NCBI GenBank assembly: GCA_003157485.1
Contig: PMJQ01000042.1
Coordinates: 17,610-74,889, forward strand
Direction: 5' to 3'
DNA length: 57,280 bases
Source of the DNA: Ignavibacteriota bacterium
GTDB taxonomy: Bacteria > Bacteroidota > Ignavibacteria > UBA10030 > UBA6906
Numbering within the stretch: the stretch's first letter is position 1; each line of letters opens with the position of its first letter. Made by a program: the position numbers and the translations under genes. The notes under the pieces were generated by a model. That model was not told the DNA's origin. It worked only from the letters and a program-made list of their open reading frames with translations, and searched no databases. Of this stretch, positions 1 to 9,871 are shown in pieces.

Positions 1-1
1 C

Positions 2-157
2 TGGGAGCTTGTCCAGTACAGCGGAGCGGTTCACAGCTTCACGATCAAAGGAGCCGGAAGCGACAACAGCAAGGGTGCCGCCTACAATCCGGAAGCGGAC
101 AGGCGTTCGTGGCAGGCGATGAAGGATTTCTTCAAAGAGATCTTCCCATCTGAGTAG
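2..157 (+). CDS. C-terminal fragment of a dienelactone hydrolase-family protein (truncated by window edge)
   Basis: Frame 2 reads WELVQYSGAVHSFTIKGAGSDNSKGAAYNPEADRRSWQAMKDFFKEIFPSE then stop; the AVHSF...AYNPEADRRSWQAMKDFF pattern is typical of the DLH C-terminus. Confidence 0.65.
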   Translation, partial: WELVQYSGAVHSFTIKGAGSDNSKGAAYNPEADRRSWQAMKDFFKEIFPSE

Positions 158-237
158 CCCGGTCGCGCTCACCGCAGGCCCGACGAGGCGGAAGACGACG
201 GCCGCCTCGAGCTTCTTGTGCGCGTCACCCGGCGTCC

Positions 238-3132
238 TCAGTGCGCCGAATCAGGGCGGGCTGCCGAGTCCGCCGCCACGAGTTTCGTGATTTCGTCAAG
301 ACGCCTCTTCAACTCCGGAGTGTTCGGATACGTCCTGTTCAGCGTCTCCAGGAGTTCATGCTCCTTCGCGTACTGCTTCCGCGTATCGTACAAGTCAAGG
401 AGGACCCGGTAGGGGTTGTAGTACGAGTTGACGTTCGCCTTCCCTTCCGCGATTGCTTTTTCACACTCCGCCTCGACGTCATCGGCAAGCGTGTTGAATT
501 CGTCAAGCCGGCCGACCCGGTGATAGAACAGCGCGAGGTCGGATTCCAGCTCCCATCCCATCGGGTACTTGGTGCGGGGGATGATCTGCTCCATCCTGTC
601 GAGGACGGCCGCGCTCGATTTGATGTCGTTCCTGGCGTTCGCGTACGACATGGCAAGCCGGACGAACGCGGAGCGGTAGTTCGTCATCAACCGGCTCGCA
701 TTCTCGTCGAAAAAGACCGTCGTGTCTCCGACCCCGCGAAATTTGTAGCCGTAGGCCGGGGTCCGCGAGAATCCCGAAGGCTCGTGCATCAGATTCCCCT
801 CCAGGACGTCATGGTCCACCCCGAGCTCTTCACGCGTGATTTTCCTCGGCTCCAGGTGCCAGGCCAGTCCGGTGAACCAGAGATACTCATCGAGCCCCAG
901 CTTGGCGTCGGGGGAGCACGTGACGGCGATGTAGATGGGCCGCCTGAACTGGTTCGTCAGGATGATGTCCCGCATCAGGATGTCCTGCACGCGGATCGCC
1001 TTCGTCGCTCCGAACTGCATCGTGTTCGGCATCCGCCAGGCAATCCTGTGCGTGGCAAGGATCGACGAATCCGTGACGCCGAATTTCGCTATCGCCTCCG
1101 GGCTCACCAGGAGGTCTGTCGTGCGCGGCTCCCACTGGACCGGTTCGATCGCACGGATCCTGTCCTCCGACATGCTTATCGGCACGGCGAGCGCATCGGT
1201 GTAGTACGGCTTCACCTTCATCTGGTGAATGTACCAGGGGGTGTTTGCAAGACTCAGGCAGATCACGCGCACGTCGCGGCGGACCCCCTCGACGTCCTGG
1301 AGGTACCAGAGGGGGAACGTGTCGTTGTCCCCGTTCGTGAAGAGGATCGCATCCTTCTCGCAGGTCTGCAGCATGTTGTAGGACAGATCCCAGGGGACCC
1401 AATTCTTCGAGCGGTCGTGCGTGTGATAGTTCGCCTGAAGCATCCTCACCGGAACGCAGTACAGCGCCACGAGAAGGACGAGAAGGGAGAGCGGGCGCAG
1501 GAGCGACGCGTCTTTGACCTTCCCGGCGAGGACGTCGAGTATCCCCCGGATCCCGAGCGCGATCCAGACGGCGAAAATCGAAAACGCGCCCGGATAGAAA
1601 TAGTCACGCTCGCGGGGCTGCGACTCCTGCTGGTTCTGGTAGAATGCGATAAGATACCCCATCACGACGAAGAGTATCAGGAACACCGACGCCATCTTCC
1701 AGTCGTTGCGGAACTGGAAGTAGAGCCCGGCGAGCCCCAGAAGGAACGGGATGCCGAACAGGACTTTGAACTGCCAGTCGGAATCCTGCGCTTCCCCCGC
1801 CCTGCCGACGTAGTTCCAGAGGAGGTACCTGTTGAACATATGGTTCATCTGGTAGCTCAGGAAGAAGTCGAGATCGCTCGAATACGTCGTGTAGATCGCC
1901 TGCTGGTGCGATTCCTGGGACCACCGTCTCTTGAAAATGGGAAACTCCCCGTACTGTTCCCTGTCGAGATACGTGATAAGTCCGGAGAAGGTCTTCGGCT
2001 CGTTCTCGTTCATCGGGGTGTCTTTTCCCGACCGTATGAGAATCATCGTATACGTCGTGAATCCGGCCGTCGCCAGCATAATTCCCAGCACGGCGGTGTG
2101 CATCAGCGTCATTTTCTCCTTCGCCAGCCACCGGGCGAGGATGCCCAATGCGACGAGCATCGCGACAAGCACGAGGAGCCCCCCGCCGATGTTGTCCCCC
2201 GCGATCGTCCTGAGGAGGCCCGGGAGCATCTTGATCACGCCGGGATAAATCACCGCGAGCGCGACCGCGCCTGCAAACACCGGGAAGTAGAACGAGTTCC
2301 TGTTGAACACTTTCTTCCTGAACAGTGCCACGACAATGATGCTCGGGAGGACCATCCATTCCTTGAATTTCAGGTCGAATGCGCGCGAGTCCTCGAGCGA
2401 CGGCGTCGTCCGCCCCGTCTGGTTGGCCCAGAGCACGGCGGCGATGATAAGGAGCAGGGCGACGTGTCCGAGGAACACGTACGCCGACTGGCGGCAGAAC
2501 TCCCGGTCGGTCACGTACTTCCGGAACACGATGATCATGACGACCGCGAGTATCGCGGGGACGCTCATCAGATGCACGCCCGCCGCAAGTCCGGTCAGGA
2601 ACACCATCAGGAGTATGTACCTGCCGTTCCGGGGGGTGTCGGCCTGCTCGTTCCACGCGAGCATGAGCCACACAACGAGGAGGTACAGGAGCGTGCTCGC
2701 GGCGAAGTAGTTCGCTTCCACCGCGCTGAACCAGAACGAGTCGCTGAAGGAGTACGCCAGCGCGCCGATCGCCGCCGCCCCGAACGTGCCGAGCGCATCA
2801 AGGGGAGTCTGAGGATCCCCTCCCTTATAGTGACGTATGAGCTTGACCGCCACAAGGTAGAGGAGGAGCACGGAAAGGGCGCTGGAGACAACCGAAATCA
2901 GATTCATCCTCAGGCCGATGTCACCCGGGATCGGAAGCATGAAAAATACCCGTCCGACGAGGGAAAAAAGAGGCCCACCGGGGGGGTGAGGAACCTCAAG
3001 CATATATGCCGCGGCGGAAAGCTCCCCCGGATCCCAGAACGGAACAGACGGCTGGACCGTCAGGAGGAACTGGATCAGCGAGATGGAAAATACGACGGTC
3101 GCAGTGATTCTGTGGATGAGTCTGTTCTGCAT
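238..3132 (-). CDS. DUF2723-family multi-TM membrane protein (glycosyltransferase-like)
   Basis: 964 aa ORF; N-terminus FWDPGELSAAAYMLEVPHPPGGPLFSLVGRVF is characteristic of DUF2723; many TM segments; soluble C-terminal part. Confidence 0.85.
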   Translation of the reverse strand: MQNRLIHRITATVVFSISLIQFLLTVQPSVPFWDPGELSAAAYMLEVPHPPGGPLFSLVGRVFFMLPIPGDIGLRMNLISVVSSALSVLLLYLVAVKLIRHYKGGDPQTPLDALGTFGAAAIGALAYSFSDSFWFSAVEANYFAASTLLYLLVVWLMLAWNEQADTPRNGRYILLMVFLTGLAAGVHLMSVPAILAVVMIIVFRKYVTDREFCRQSAYVFLGHVALLLIIAAVLWANQTGRTTPSLEDSRAFDLKFKEWMVLPSIIVVALFRKKVFNRNSFYFPVFAGAVALAVIYPGVIKMLPGLLRTIAGDNIGGGLLVLVAMLVALGILARWLAKEKMTLMHTAVLGIMLATAGFTTYTMILIRSGKDTPMNENEPKTFSGLITYLDREQYGEFPIFKRRWSQESHQQAIYTTYSSDLDFFLSYQMNHMFNRYLLWNYVGRAGEAQDSDWQFKVLFGIPFLLGLAGLYFQFRNDWKMASVFLILFVVMGYLIAFYQNQQESQPRERDYFYPGAFSIFAVWIALGIRGILDVLAGKVKDASLLRPLSLLVLLVALYCVPVRMLQANYHTHDRSKNWVPWDLSYNMLQTCEKDAILFTNGDNDTFPLWYLQDVEGVRRDVRVICLSLANTPWYIHQMKVKPYYTDALAVPISMSEDRIRAIEPVQWEPRTTDLLVSPEAIAKFGVTDSSILATHRIAWRMPNTMQFGATKAIRVQDILMRDIILTNQFRRPIYIAVTCSPDAKLGLDEYLWFTGLAWHLEPRKITREELGVDHDVLEGNLMHEPSGFSRTPAYGYKFRGVGDTTVFFDENASRLMTNYRSAFVRLAMSYANARNDIKSSAAVLDRMEQIIPRTKYPMGWELESDLALFYHRVGRLDEFNTLADDVEAECEKAIAEGKANVNSYYNPYRVLLDLYDTRKQYAKEHELLETLNRTYPNTPELKRRLDEITKLVAADSAARPDSAH

Positions 3133-3316
3133 GGGTCAGGGCCTTTTCTGAGCCTGTGGTTCGTTGCTCCGGATTACCCGGGAGGGTTTCACACGCGAAA
3201 TGCCGTGGATACAGAGAAGGATGCGGTCATGAAACGCCGAATCAGGAAATGAATATACGAAGGGAAGATCAAAGAGGAAAGTCCCTATCGACGCAGGGGG
3301 CTCCTGATGGTCCAGG

Positions 3317-4513
3317 TCAGACTCCTCTGAATATCGTCTCTTCGCGCCCGAACCACCGGGCGCATCCGAACAGACTCGCACCCGCCAGCACGAAGAGCGA
3401 CGCATACACTTCAACCAGAAGCCCCGGCTTGATCGTCCCCGCAATGATCTCCTTCGTCGCAAGGGAGACGTTCAGGACCGGTATGAGCGCCGTGACAGAA
3501 TCAAGCGCGACGCCCGGGAACAGCCCGATGAGCACCGGGAGTATGATCACGATCATGAGCGGGCTTATCATGCTCTGCGCCTCCTTGTACGATTTCGCAA
3601 AGATCGACACGGAAAGGAGGAAGGCCGCAAAGAAGACGGTGAGCGGGACAAGGAGAGACAGGACCAGGAGGACGCTCTGCACGTCGAGGATCGCCATGAC
3701 GGCGTTGAACACCGCAGGAGGAATCGTCGAGGCCTGACGCACTGCAAGGAAAATGCCGACGATGGAGACCACCGCGCTCAGGAGCCCCGTCACCACAACA
3801 ACAGCGAATTTCCCCAGGAGAATCTGGAATCTGGTCACGGGCGCCGTGAGTAGTGTTTCCATCGTCCCCCGCTCCTTCTCACCCGCCGCAAGGTCGATCG
3901 CAGGATACATCGAGCCCATGAAGCAGAAGATGACGAACAGGTACGGGAGCATCCCCCCCACCGTCTTGCCAATCCGCTCCTTCATCGACGCCACATCGTG
4001 CTCCTCGATCGAGAGGGGGGTGACGATCCCGGCGTCGATCCTGAGCCGGGCAAACCGGCCGGTAACGATCGTCTTTTCGTACACCGCGATGATGTCCGAC
4101 AGGCGGCGCTTGACCATGTCAAAGTCGTCCGACGACTTGTAGAAGAGACGTATCGTCCCGCTCTTCATGTCCGCCACATGAGCGTCGAAATCCGCAGCGA
4201 CGACGACCCCCGCGTCGATGCTGTCACGGGCGATCATCGCCTCCATGCTGTCCGCAGGGATCCCTTCGACGACGCGAATGTCGGGGCGACCCGTCAGTCC
4301 GGCAACGAGTCCCGCGGCGTTGCCGCGCGCCACGAGCGCGACTCTGAGCGTCTTCTCCTCGGCCTTCTTCATCGACGACATCTGCATGTTCGTCACGATG
4401 ATCATGAGCGCCGGCACAAGAAGCAGGGGGAACACGATCATCACAAAGAGCGTCCGCCTGTCGCGGATCGTATCGGTGAATTCCTTCCTGAATATCGTCG
4501 CGAACCGGTTCAT
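3317..4513 (-). CDS. ABC transporter permease, NatB/ABC-2 type
   Basis: MNRFATIFRKEFTDTIRDRRTLFVMIVFPLLLVPALM start; internal GEKERGTMETLLTAPVTR motif; adjacent to an ATPase gene. Confidence 0.85.
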   Translation of the reverse strand: MNRFATIFRKEFTDTIRDRRTLFVMIVFPLLLVPALMIIVTNMQMSSMKKAEEKTLRVALVARGNAAGLVAGLTGRPDIRVVEGIPADSMEAMIARDSIDAGVVVAADFDAHVADMKSGTIRLFYKSSDDFDMVKRRLSDIIAVYEKTIVTGRFARLRIDAGIVTPLSIEEHDVASMKERIGKTVGGMLPYLFVIFCFMGSMYPAIDLAAGEKERGTMETLLTAPVTRFQILLGKFAVVVVTGLLSAVVSIVGIFLAVRQASTIPPAVFNAVMAILDVQSVLLVLSLLVPLTVFFAAFLLSVSIFAKSYKEAQSMISPLMIVIILPVLIGLFPGVALDSVTALIPVLNVSLATKEIIAGTIKPGLLVEVYASLFVLAGASLFGCARWFGREETIFRGV

Positions 4514-4514
4514 G

Positions 4515-5282
4515 TCAGGCCGCCTCCACCAGACGCACAAACTCGTCCTCCACAGAACGGGTCTGCATCTGCGTTTCAAATTCCTTGTACGATCCGTTGA
4601 ATATCAGGCTTCCCCTGTGAATGATCGCCAGGTCGTCGCTCAGGAGGCTGACCTCACCCATTCTGTGCGTGGAGAAGATCACGGTCTTCCCCTCCTCCCG
4701 GCACCGCCTGATGAGCTGGATGATCGCGCGCGAGGTCACCACGTCGAGCGCCGATGTCGGCTCGTCGAACACCACGACGTCCGGATTGTGGATGATCGTC
4801 CGTGCAAGGGACACTTTCTGCTTCATGCCGCTGGAAAGCTTGCCGATCCTCCGTCCCGCGAATTCCTGTATTCCGAGGAGCCCGAAAATCTCCTCGCGCC
4901 TCCGGGCATACGTGACGGGGTCCATCCCATACAGGTCCGCGTAGTACTTTATCATCTCATCCGGCGTCAGCCTGTCGTAGAGCCCGGTATTCCCGGTGAG
5001 AAAGCCGATCCTTTTCCGCACTTCCACAGGGTGGGTGACGACATCGAACCCGGCGACCGTTATCGAGCCGCCCGTCGGCCTGAGCATCGTCGCGATCATC
5101 CGGAGCATTGTTGTTTTCCCCGCCCCATTCGGACCGAGGAGCGTGAATATCCGTCCCGGCCTGCATGTGAAGCTGACACTCCTGACGGCGTCGATGCGGG
5201 TTCCCCTGAATTCGGGCCCCATCTCGCGCCGCTGCTGTCGGGAGACTGAGAACGTTTTCGTGACGTTGTCGACAACGATCAT
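4515..5282 (-). CDS. ABC transporter ATP-binding protein, NatA type
   Basis: Walker A GPNGAGKTT, signature LSSGMKQKVSLARTIIHNPDVVVFDEPTSALD; start chosen at MIVVDNVTK. Confidence 0.9.
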   Translation of the reverse strand: MIVVDNVTKTFSVSRQQRREMGPEFRGTRIDAVRSVSFTCRPGRIFTLLGPNGAGKTTMLRMIATMLRPTGGSITVAGFDVVTHPVEVRKRIGFLTGNTGLYDRLTPDEMIKYYADLYGMDPVTYARRREEIFGLLGIQEFAGRRIGKLSSGMKQKVSLARTIIHNPDVVVFDEPTSALDVVTSRAIIQLIRRCREEGKTVIFSTHRMGEVSLLSDDLAIIHRGSLIFNGSYKEFETQMQTRSVEDEFVRLVEAA

Positions 5283-5439
5283 GCCACGTCCTTTCCGCAA
5301 TGGGTTTTTGTCCGCCCTTCCTGACGCTCACTGCGAGGCGCGTGAGGAGAAAGGGGCGGCCTGATGAAAGGCGATAATGAGGAGCAATATAGAATTCACA
5401 TGAGGGAGTAGCAAGACGAACCCGGAGGAAACAAGAAAG

Positions 5440-5455
5440 GTTACCAAATGGTAAC
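5440..5455. repeat. Inverted repeat GTTACC-AAAT-GGTAAC in the intergenic region, possible operator
   Basis: Perfect 6-bp arms read directly from sequence; upstream of the natA-like gene. Confidence 0.4.
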
Positions 5456-5786
5456 ATACGGTACGAAATGTACTATAATCTGTGAACTATACCTTGACAA
5501 ATATAAGCTTTTTCTTTATTGTTATGAAGCTGTTTCTGTCGCCCCGTTTCATCCAATCTCAAAGGAGCCACGAGTTATCCCGGATTGCTACTAGTTTCAG
5601 GCGTTGACAGGTGTCCGGGATGTACGGCGTGTGCCTCCAGTCGCAATCACAACCTCTGAGCGATCGGGTTCTCCCTCTGGAGTGCGGAGAGTTTTCCGGC
5701 ATCACGCGCGTATTCCTTCATACATGAAAGGACGACCCGGCCGGCGCCATACCACACACAGGTGACATCGCGAAAGGGGGAAGGGG

Positions 5787-6209
5787 ATGGACAGAAAGGA
5801 ATTCCTGTCGATACTTGGGTACGGGGCCGCAGCCTGCGCCTGCGGTGCGGCATTCGGGGCATGCACGAACCCGAACGCCGGCGGGAACATCATGGCCCCG
5901 GCCAACGTCGACTTCACGCTCGACCTCACGGCGGCGGCAAACGCGTCACTCAGGAATGTCGGGGGATACGTCTATAATAATGTGGGCGTGATCGTGGCCC
6001 ATGCCCAGAGCGGCTACGTTGCGGCCAGCTACGCATGCACGCATCAGGGATCCACCGTCGTATTCGATGCCAGTACGAACTCATTCTTCTGTCCCGCGCA
6101 CGGCTCACGGTTTTCGCCCGCCGGAGCTGTGATCACCGGGCCGGCGGGGAGTCCGCTGGGTTCGTACAAGACAACGCTGACAGGCAACTCGCTCCATGTG
6201 TATTCATAA
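5787..6209 (+). CDS. Rieske [2Fe-2S] domain lipoprotein
   Basis: CTHQGS and CPAHGSRF cluster-binding boxes; N-terminal hydrophobic segment ending in FGAC lipobox-like site; purine-rich RBS. Confidence 0.88.
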   Translation: MDRKEFLSILGYGAAACACGAAFGACTNPNAGGNIMAPANVDFTLDLTAAANASLRNVGGYVYNNVGVIVAHAQSGYVAASYACTHQGSTVVFDASTNSFFCPAHGSRFSPAGAVITGPAGSPLGSYKTTLTGNSLHVYS

Positions 6210-6263
6210 ACGCTCCGCGGATCGGAGCGTGCACACCCACACACAACGACAGGATACCGTACG

Positions 6264-7079
6264 ATGAAGGCCCTCTGCACCGCTCTCTTGTTTTTCATTT
6301 TATGGACCCCCATCGCGCTGGCGGACGGCGACAGCGCGCGCGCGACCGCGGCGGAAAGCCCGGCACTGATCCCTGCAACCGACGCACTTCAGGCCCCGGC
6401 GTTCCAGGCCGGCTGGGGGACATCGGATTTTCTCATCCCCTCGGCAGCGTTCCCTGACACGACCCCCGTCGCCCAGGCGGCGCCGCGCTCCACCGCCCGC
6501 CTCCTTCCGTCGAACATGAGTTTCATGGAAAGCGGGCTCTGGGGGGAGCACGGCTTCTTCCGCTCCATCGGGATCGCGGGGGAGCTTTCGCCCGAATCGC
6601 GCAAGAGCGAGCTTTCCGCGAGAAGAACAATGCTGACAATGCACCAGATCGGCGGATTCGTCACGCTCGGGCTCATGGCCGCGACGCTCTACTACGGGCA
6701 GAAGACGCTGAACGATTCGAATATTCCGACACAGGGTCCGAACGGGCAGAATATCGCGAGCCAGGAGCGCACGGACCAGAACAATCACAACAAATTCCTT
6801 ACCTATACGATCATCTCGTACGGGCTGACGGGCCTGCTCGCGGTGATTTCCCCCCCGCCCCTCATCCGGCGGGACGAGACGAGCACGACAACGATTCACA
6901 AAACGCTCGCATGGGTCCATTTCGCGGGCATGGTGCTCACGCCGATCGTTGGCAATATGATCAAGAAGCGTTCGGGGCGCTTCAGCTATATCGACCTCCC
7001 GACCGCCCGGTTCCACCAGATATCGGCGTATGCCACCACGGGAGTGTTCGCCGCGTCGCTTATCGTCATCACATTCTAG
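6264..7079 (+). CDS. Membrane protein with several His-containing TM helices, possible b-type cytochrome-like partner
   Basis: Signal peptide, then TM segments containing MHQIGG, IHKTLAWVHFAG and RFHQISAYAT; lies between Rieske and YceI genes. Confidence 0.7.
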   Translation: MKALCTALLFFILWTPIALADGDSARATAAESPALIPATDALQAPAFQAGWGTSDFLIPSAAFPDTTPVAQAAPRSTARLLPSNMSFMESGLWGEHGFFRSIGIAGELSPESRKSELSARRTMLTMHQIGGFVTLGLMAATLYYGQKTLNDSNIPTQGPNGQNIASQERTDQNNHNKFLTYTIISYGLTGLLAVISPPPLIRRDETSTTTIHKTLAWVHFAGMVLTPIVGNMIKKRSGRFSYIDLPTARFHQISAYATTGVFAASLIVITF

Positions 7080-7089
7080 GGGGAATTTC

Positions 7090-7665
7090 ATGAAGACGCT
7101 CATTGCCACGTCGGCGCTTCTCGTGCTCCTTCTCTTCTTTCTTCTCGCGGTTCTTGCCGTCGTCCCCGCCCCCGCGCAGGTGCGGCACCTGAAGCAGGTG
7201 AAGGGAGAATCGTCGATGACGTACAGGATGGTGCACCCGCTCCACAAAATAGAGGCCACCAGCAAGGACGTCACATACGACGTCGAGGCGGACCCCGGAG
7301 CGAAGGAATTCAAAAAGGTCGCGGGAACCGTGGATGTGACGACGTTCGACAGCGGTAACTCGAACCGCGACTCGCACGCAATGGAGGTCATCGATGCGAT
7401 CGATTACCCCGACGCGAGTTTCGACGGGACGGGATTCACGCAGAAGGGAGACAGCCTGTACATCACGGGGAAGGTGACGTTCCACGGCGTCACGCGGGAC
7501 GTCACGGCCGGTGCCGTCGCGCACTGGTCGCAGGAGAAGGTTGTGGTGCAGGGGAGTTTCGTGCTCAGCCTGGAAGCATTCAAGATCGAACGGCCTTCGC
7601 TCCTTCTTGTTCCCGTCGAAGACGGACTGAGCTTCGACTTTGTCGCCGCATTCGGACTGGAGTAA
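7090..7665 (+). CDS. YceI-family periplasmic protein
   Basis: Pattern MTYRMVHPLHKIEATSKDV...DYPDASFDGTGFTQKGDSLYITGKVTFHGVTRDVTAGA; signal peptide. Confidence 0.82.
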   Translation: MKTLIATSALLVLLLFFLLAVLAVVPAPAQVRHLKQVKGESSMTYRMVHPLHKIEATSKDVTYDVEADPGAKEFKKVAGTVDVTTFDSGNSNRDSHAMEVIDAIDYPDASFDGTGFTQKGDSLYITGKVTFHGVTRDVTAGAVAHWSQEKVVVQGSFVLSLEAFKIERPSLLLVPVEDGLSFDFVAAFGLE

Positions 7666-7669
7666 CCTC

Positions 7670-8467
7670 ATGAGAACTTCGCGCTCAGCCGGCACACTCC
7701 TCGTCACGGCGGCGCTCGCCCTTCTGGCGGGATGCGGCACATCGGAAATCGCGAGCCGCTGGCGGAGCCCCGACGCCGTCCTCACCGTGCCGGGAGCCCG
7801 CTGGCCCGCACCCGCATATTCCGACAGGAGGATGTCCCTCACCGTCTGCAACGACAGCGAATATGCGTACATCGGACTCCGGACGACCGACAGGGGAATG
7901 CAGGAACTCATACTCGGGCAGGGGATCACATGGTGGTTTGACAGCGAGGGGGGAACGAAAAGGTCTTTCGGCGTCCGCTATCCACCGTCAGCTCCCCCGC
8001 GGGGCACGGGGGCCGGACCCGAGGAACGCGACGAACTCTCTCCTCCGGGCGGACGGCGAGGGAACCGCGCGGCGCCGACGGAGCTCGAACTCTATTCGGG
8101 GGAGACTCTGCATGAACGGATGAGCATACTTGCGACGGGCGGGATCGAGGCCGGGTTCCACCGGGAGCTTGACACGCTCGTGTATGTGCTCCGGGTCCCC
8201 CTTGCGCCCGGCGCGATACACCCGTTCGGGATAGGCGCAAAGCGGGGAGGTCTCATCGGACTTGGCGCGGTGACCTCAACGGGGAGCGTCTCACCCGACA
8301 TCCCCTCCGCCGGCAGAGCTCCGGAAGGAGAACCTGAAGGCGGATCGGAGGGATTCGGCGCGCGGCGAACCCGTCCCGGCGGCATGGGGGAGGGGAGATC
8401 CGACGAACGGTTCCGCGGAGATCAGATCAATCTCTGGTTCAAGGTCAGGCTTCCGGAACGGGAGTAG
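7670..8467 (+). CDS. Hypothetical lipoprotein
   Basis: MRTSRSAGTLLVTAALALLAGCG lipobox; ATG closely follows the preceding stop. Confidence 0.7.
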   Translation: MRTSRSAGTLLVTAALALLAGCGTSEIASRWRSPDAVLTVPGARWPAPAYSDRRMSLTVCNDSEYAYIGLRTTDRGMQELILGQGITWWFDSEGGTKRSFGVRYPPSAPPRGTGAGPEERDELSPPGGRRGNRAAPTELELYSGETLHERMSILATGGIEAGFHRELDTLVYVLRVPLAPGAIHPFGIGAKRGGLIGLGAVTSTGSVSPDIPSAGRAPEGEPEGGSEGFGARRTRPGGMGEGRSDERFRGDQINLWFKVRLPERE

Positions 8468-8571
8468 TCCCTCCGCTCCGGTCGTTCGCGCATGCAGACG
8501 TTTCTCCCCTGTGCGTGGCTCAGAATTCCACCCGGGGGGCGGAATTGTCAAGGGAGGAAAGCAGAAGACGG

Positions 8572-9360
8572 ATGAATGAGAAGAAACACCGGATCCTCCT
8601 CGCGCTGGCCAGCGTCCCCCTGGTGTTGTTCCTCCTTGTCCCCACCGCAGGACTCCTCCTTCGCGTCCCGCCGCGCGACATGTTCGGCGCATTTCTTGAC
8701 CCGCAGTCGGCCCAGGCGGTGAGCCTGAGCATACTCACGACGCTCGCCACGGTCATCCTCACCGTTCTTTTCGGGACGCCTCTGGCCTACCTCATCGCAC
8801 GGAAGGAATTTCCCGGAAAAAAAGCGCTCGATGCGCTCATCGATCTCCCGATCGTTCTCCCCCCCTCCGTCGCGGGGATCGCACTCCTCGTCACGTTCGG
8901 GAGGCGGGGTCTGGCGGGGCCGTTCTTCAGCGCGCTGGGGATGGAAATCCCCTTTACGCCGGCCGCGGTCGTGCTGGCACAGCTTTTCGTTTCGTCCCCG
9001 TTCTACGTAAAGACGCTCGCGGTCGCGCTGGCGTCCGTCGACCGTGACCTGGAACAGGCGGCCGCCATTGACGGCGCGACAGGCTGGCAAGTCTTCCGAA
9101 GGGTCACGTTTCCCCTTTCTCTCCGCGGGGCGCTGGGGGGAGCGATAATGACATGGGCCCGCGCACTGGGGGAATTCGGGGCGACGATACTCTTCGCCGG
9201 GAACTTCCCCGGGAGAACACAGACGATGCCGCTTGCGATTTACATCGGGTTCGAGCTGGACATGCGGAGAGCGCTGAGCATGGCCGCGATACTTCTGATT
9301 ACGTCATTCGCGGTGCTCGCACTCGTCAAAAGCCTGGCGGGAAAATGGAGCGGGACATAA
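8572..9360 (+). CDS. modB: Molybdate ABC transporter permease ModB
   Basis: TPLAYLIARKEFPGKKALDALIDLPIVLPPSVAGIALL and WARALGEFGATILFAGNFPGRTQTMPLAIY motifs. Confidence 0.88.
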   Translation: MNEKKHRILLALASVPLVLFLLVPTAGLLLRVPPRDMFGAFLDPQSAQAVSLSILTTLATVILTVLFGTPLAYLIARKEFPGKKALDALIDLPIVLPPSVAGIALLVTFGRRGLAGPFFSALGMEIPFTPAAVVLAQLFVSSPFYVKTLAVALASVDRDLEQAAAIDGATGWQVFRRVTFPLSLRGALGGAIMTWARALGEFGATILFAGNFPGRTQTMPLAIYIGFELDMRRALSMAAILLITSFAVLALVKSLAGKWSGT

Positions 9361-9376
9361 CGGTGGGGCTGCCGGT

Positions 9377-9438
9377 GGCGCCTGAAAACGGCGCCATCCT
9401 CGATGCCGCCTGAAAACGGCGCCATCCCCGATGGCGCC
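9377..9438. repeat. Tandem 28-bp repeat with nested GGCGCC hairpins
   Basis: CCTGAAAACGGCGCCATC(C/C)..CGAT unit starts at 9381 and again at 9409; GGCGCC-TGAAAAC-GGCGCC and GGCGCCAT-CCCCG-ATGGCGCC hairpins. Confidence 0.75.
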
Positions 9439-9517
9439 GAAGGGCGGCGACACCTCCGGCCGTGCCAGAAAGCGGCGTGGCCTGTGGACACGCCGGAGAG
9501 GGGCGTGCTCTTCGGCG

Positions 9518-9730
9518 TTATGCGTGGGGAATCTGCGCCATAGGGGGAACCTCCTGCTGCACGACCTTCGCCCCTCTCCTTTCAAGCTCCTTCCACGGAA
9601 TCCCGCGCGATTCCTCAAACGCTCTCTTTGCTTCCTCGGGCGTCGTCCGCCTCACAGGATCAAGCGAAACAATCCGCTTACCGTTCTCGACGTACTCCAC
9701 CGCCCAATACACTTCTCTTGTACCCGGCAT
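9518..9730 (-). CDS. Small hypothetical protein (70 aa)
   Basis: GGAGG RBS 7 nt from ATG; TATAAT hexamer upstream on the minus strand; no stronger competing ORF. Confidence 0.6.
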   Translation of the reverse strand: MPGTREVYWAVEYVENGKRIVSLDPVRRTTPEEAKRAFEESRGIPWKELERRGAKVVQQEVPPMAQIPHA

Positions 9731-9871
9731 ATGTTTTCCTCCGCCGTGATTATCGGGCTCCAGTGAACTCCCCGGGGCATCCCGGGTCGCTCGCCCCGTC
9801 TATTATACAGAACGCCCCGGGGGGGGATTTTGTTCGGAGTGCCGGATTCAGCTCAATTCCGAGGAAATTGT

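Noticed and set aside
241-3252. 1003-aa plus-strand ORF opposite the DUF2723 gene
   Set aside because: Arg/Pro/His-rich composition typical of antisense reading in GC-rich DNA; the minus-strand protein has clear family motifs.
5493-5522. TTGACA-like promoter in the gap between natA-like and Rieske genes
   Set aside because: -10 match is poor and the nearest plus-strand gene is about 260 nt away; not enough support.
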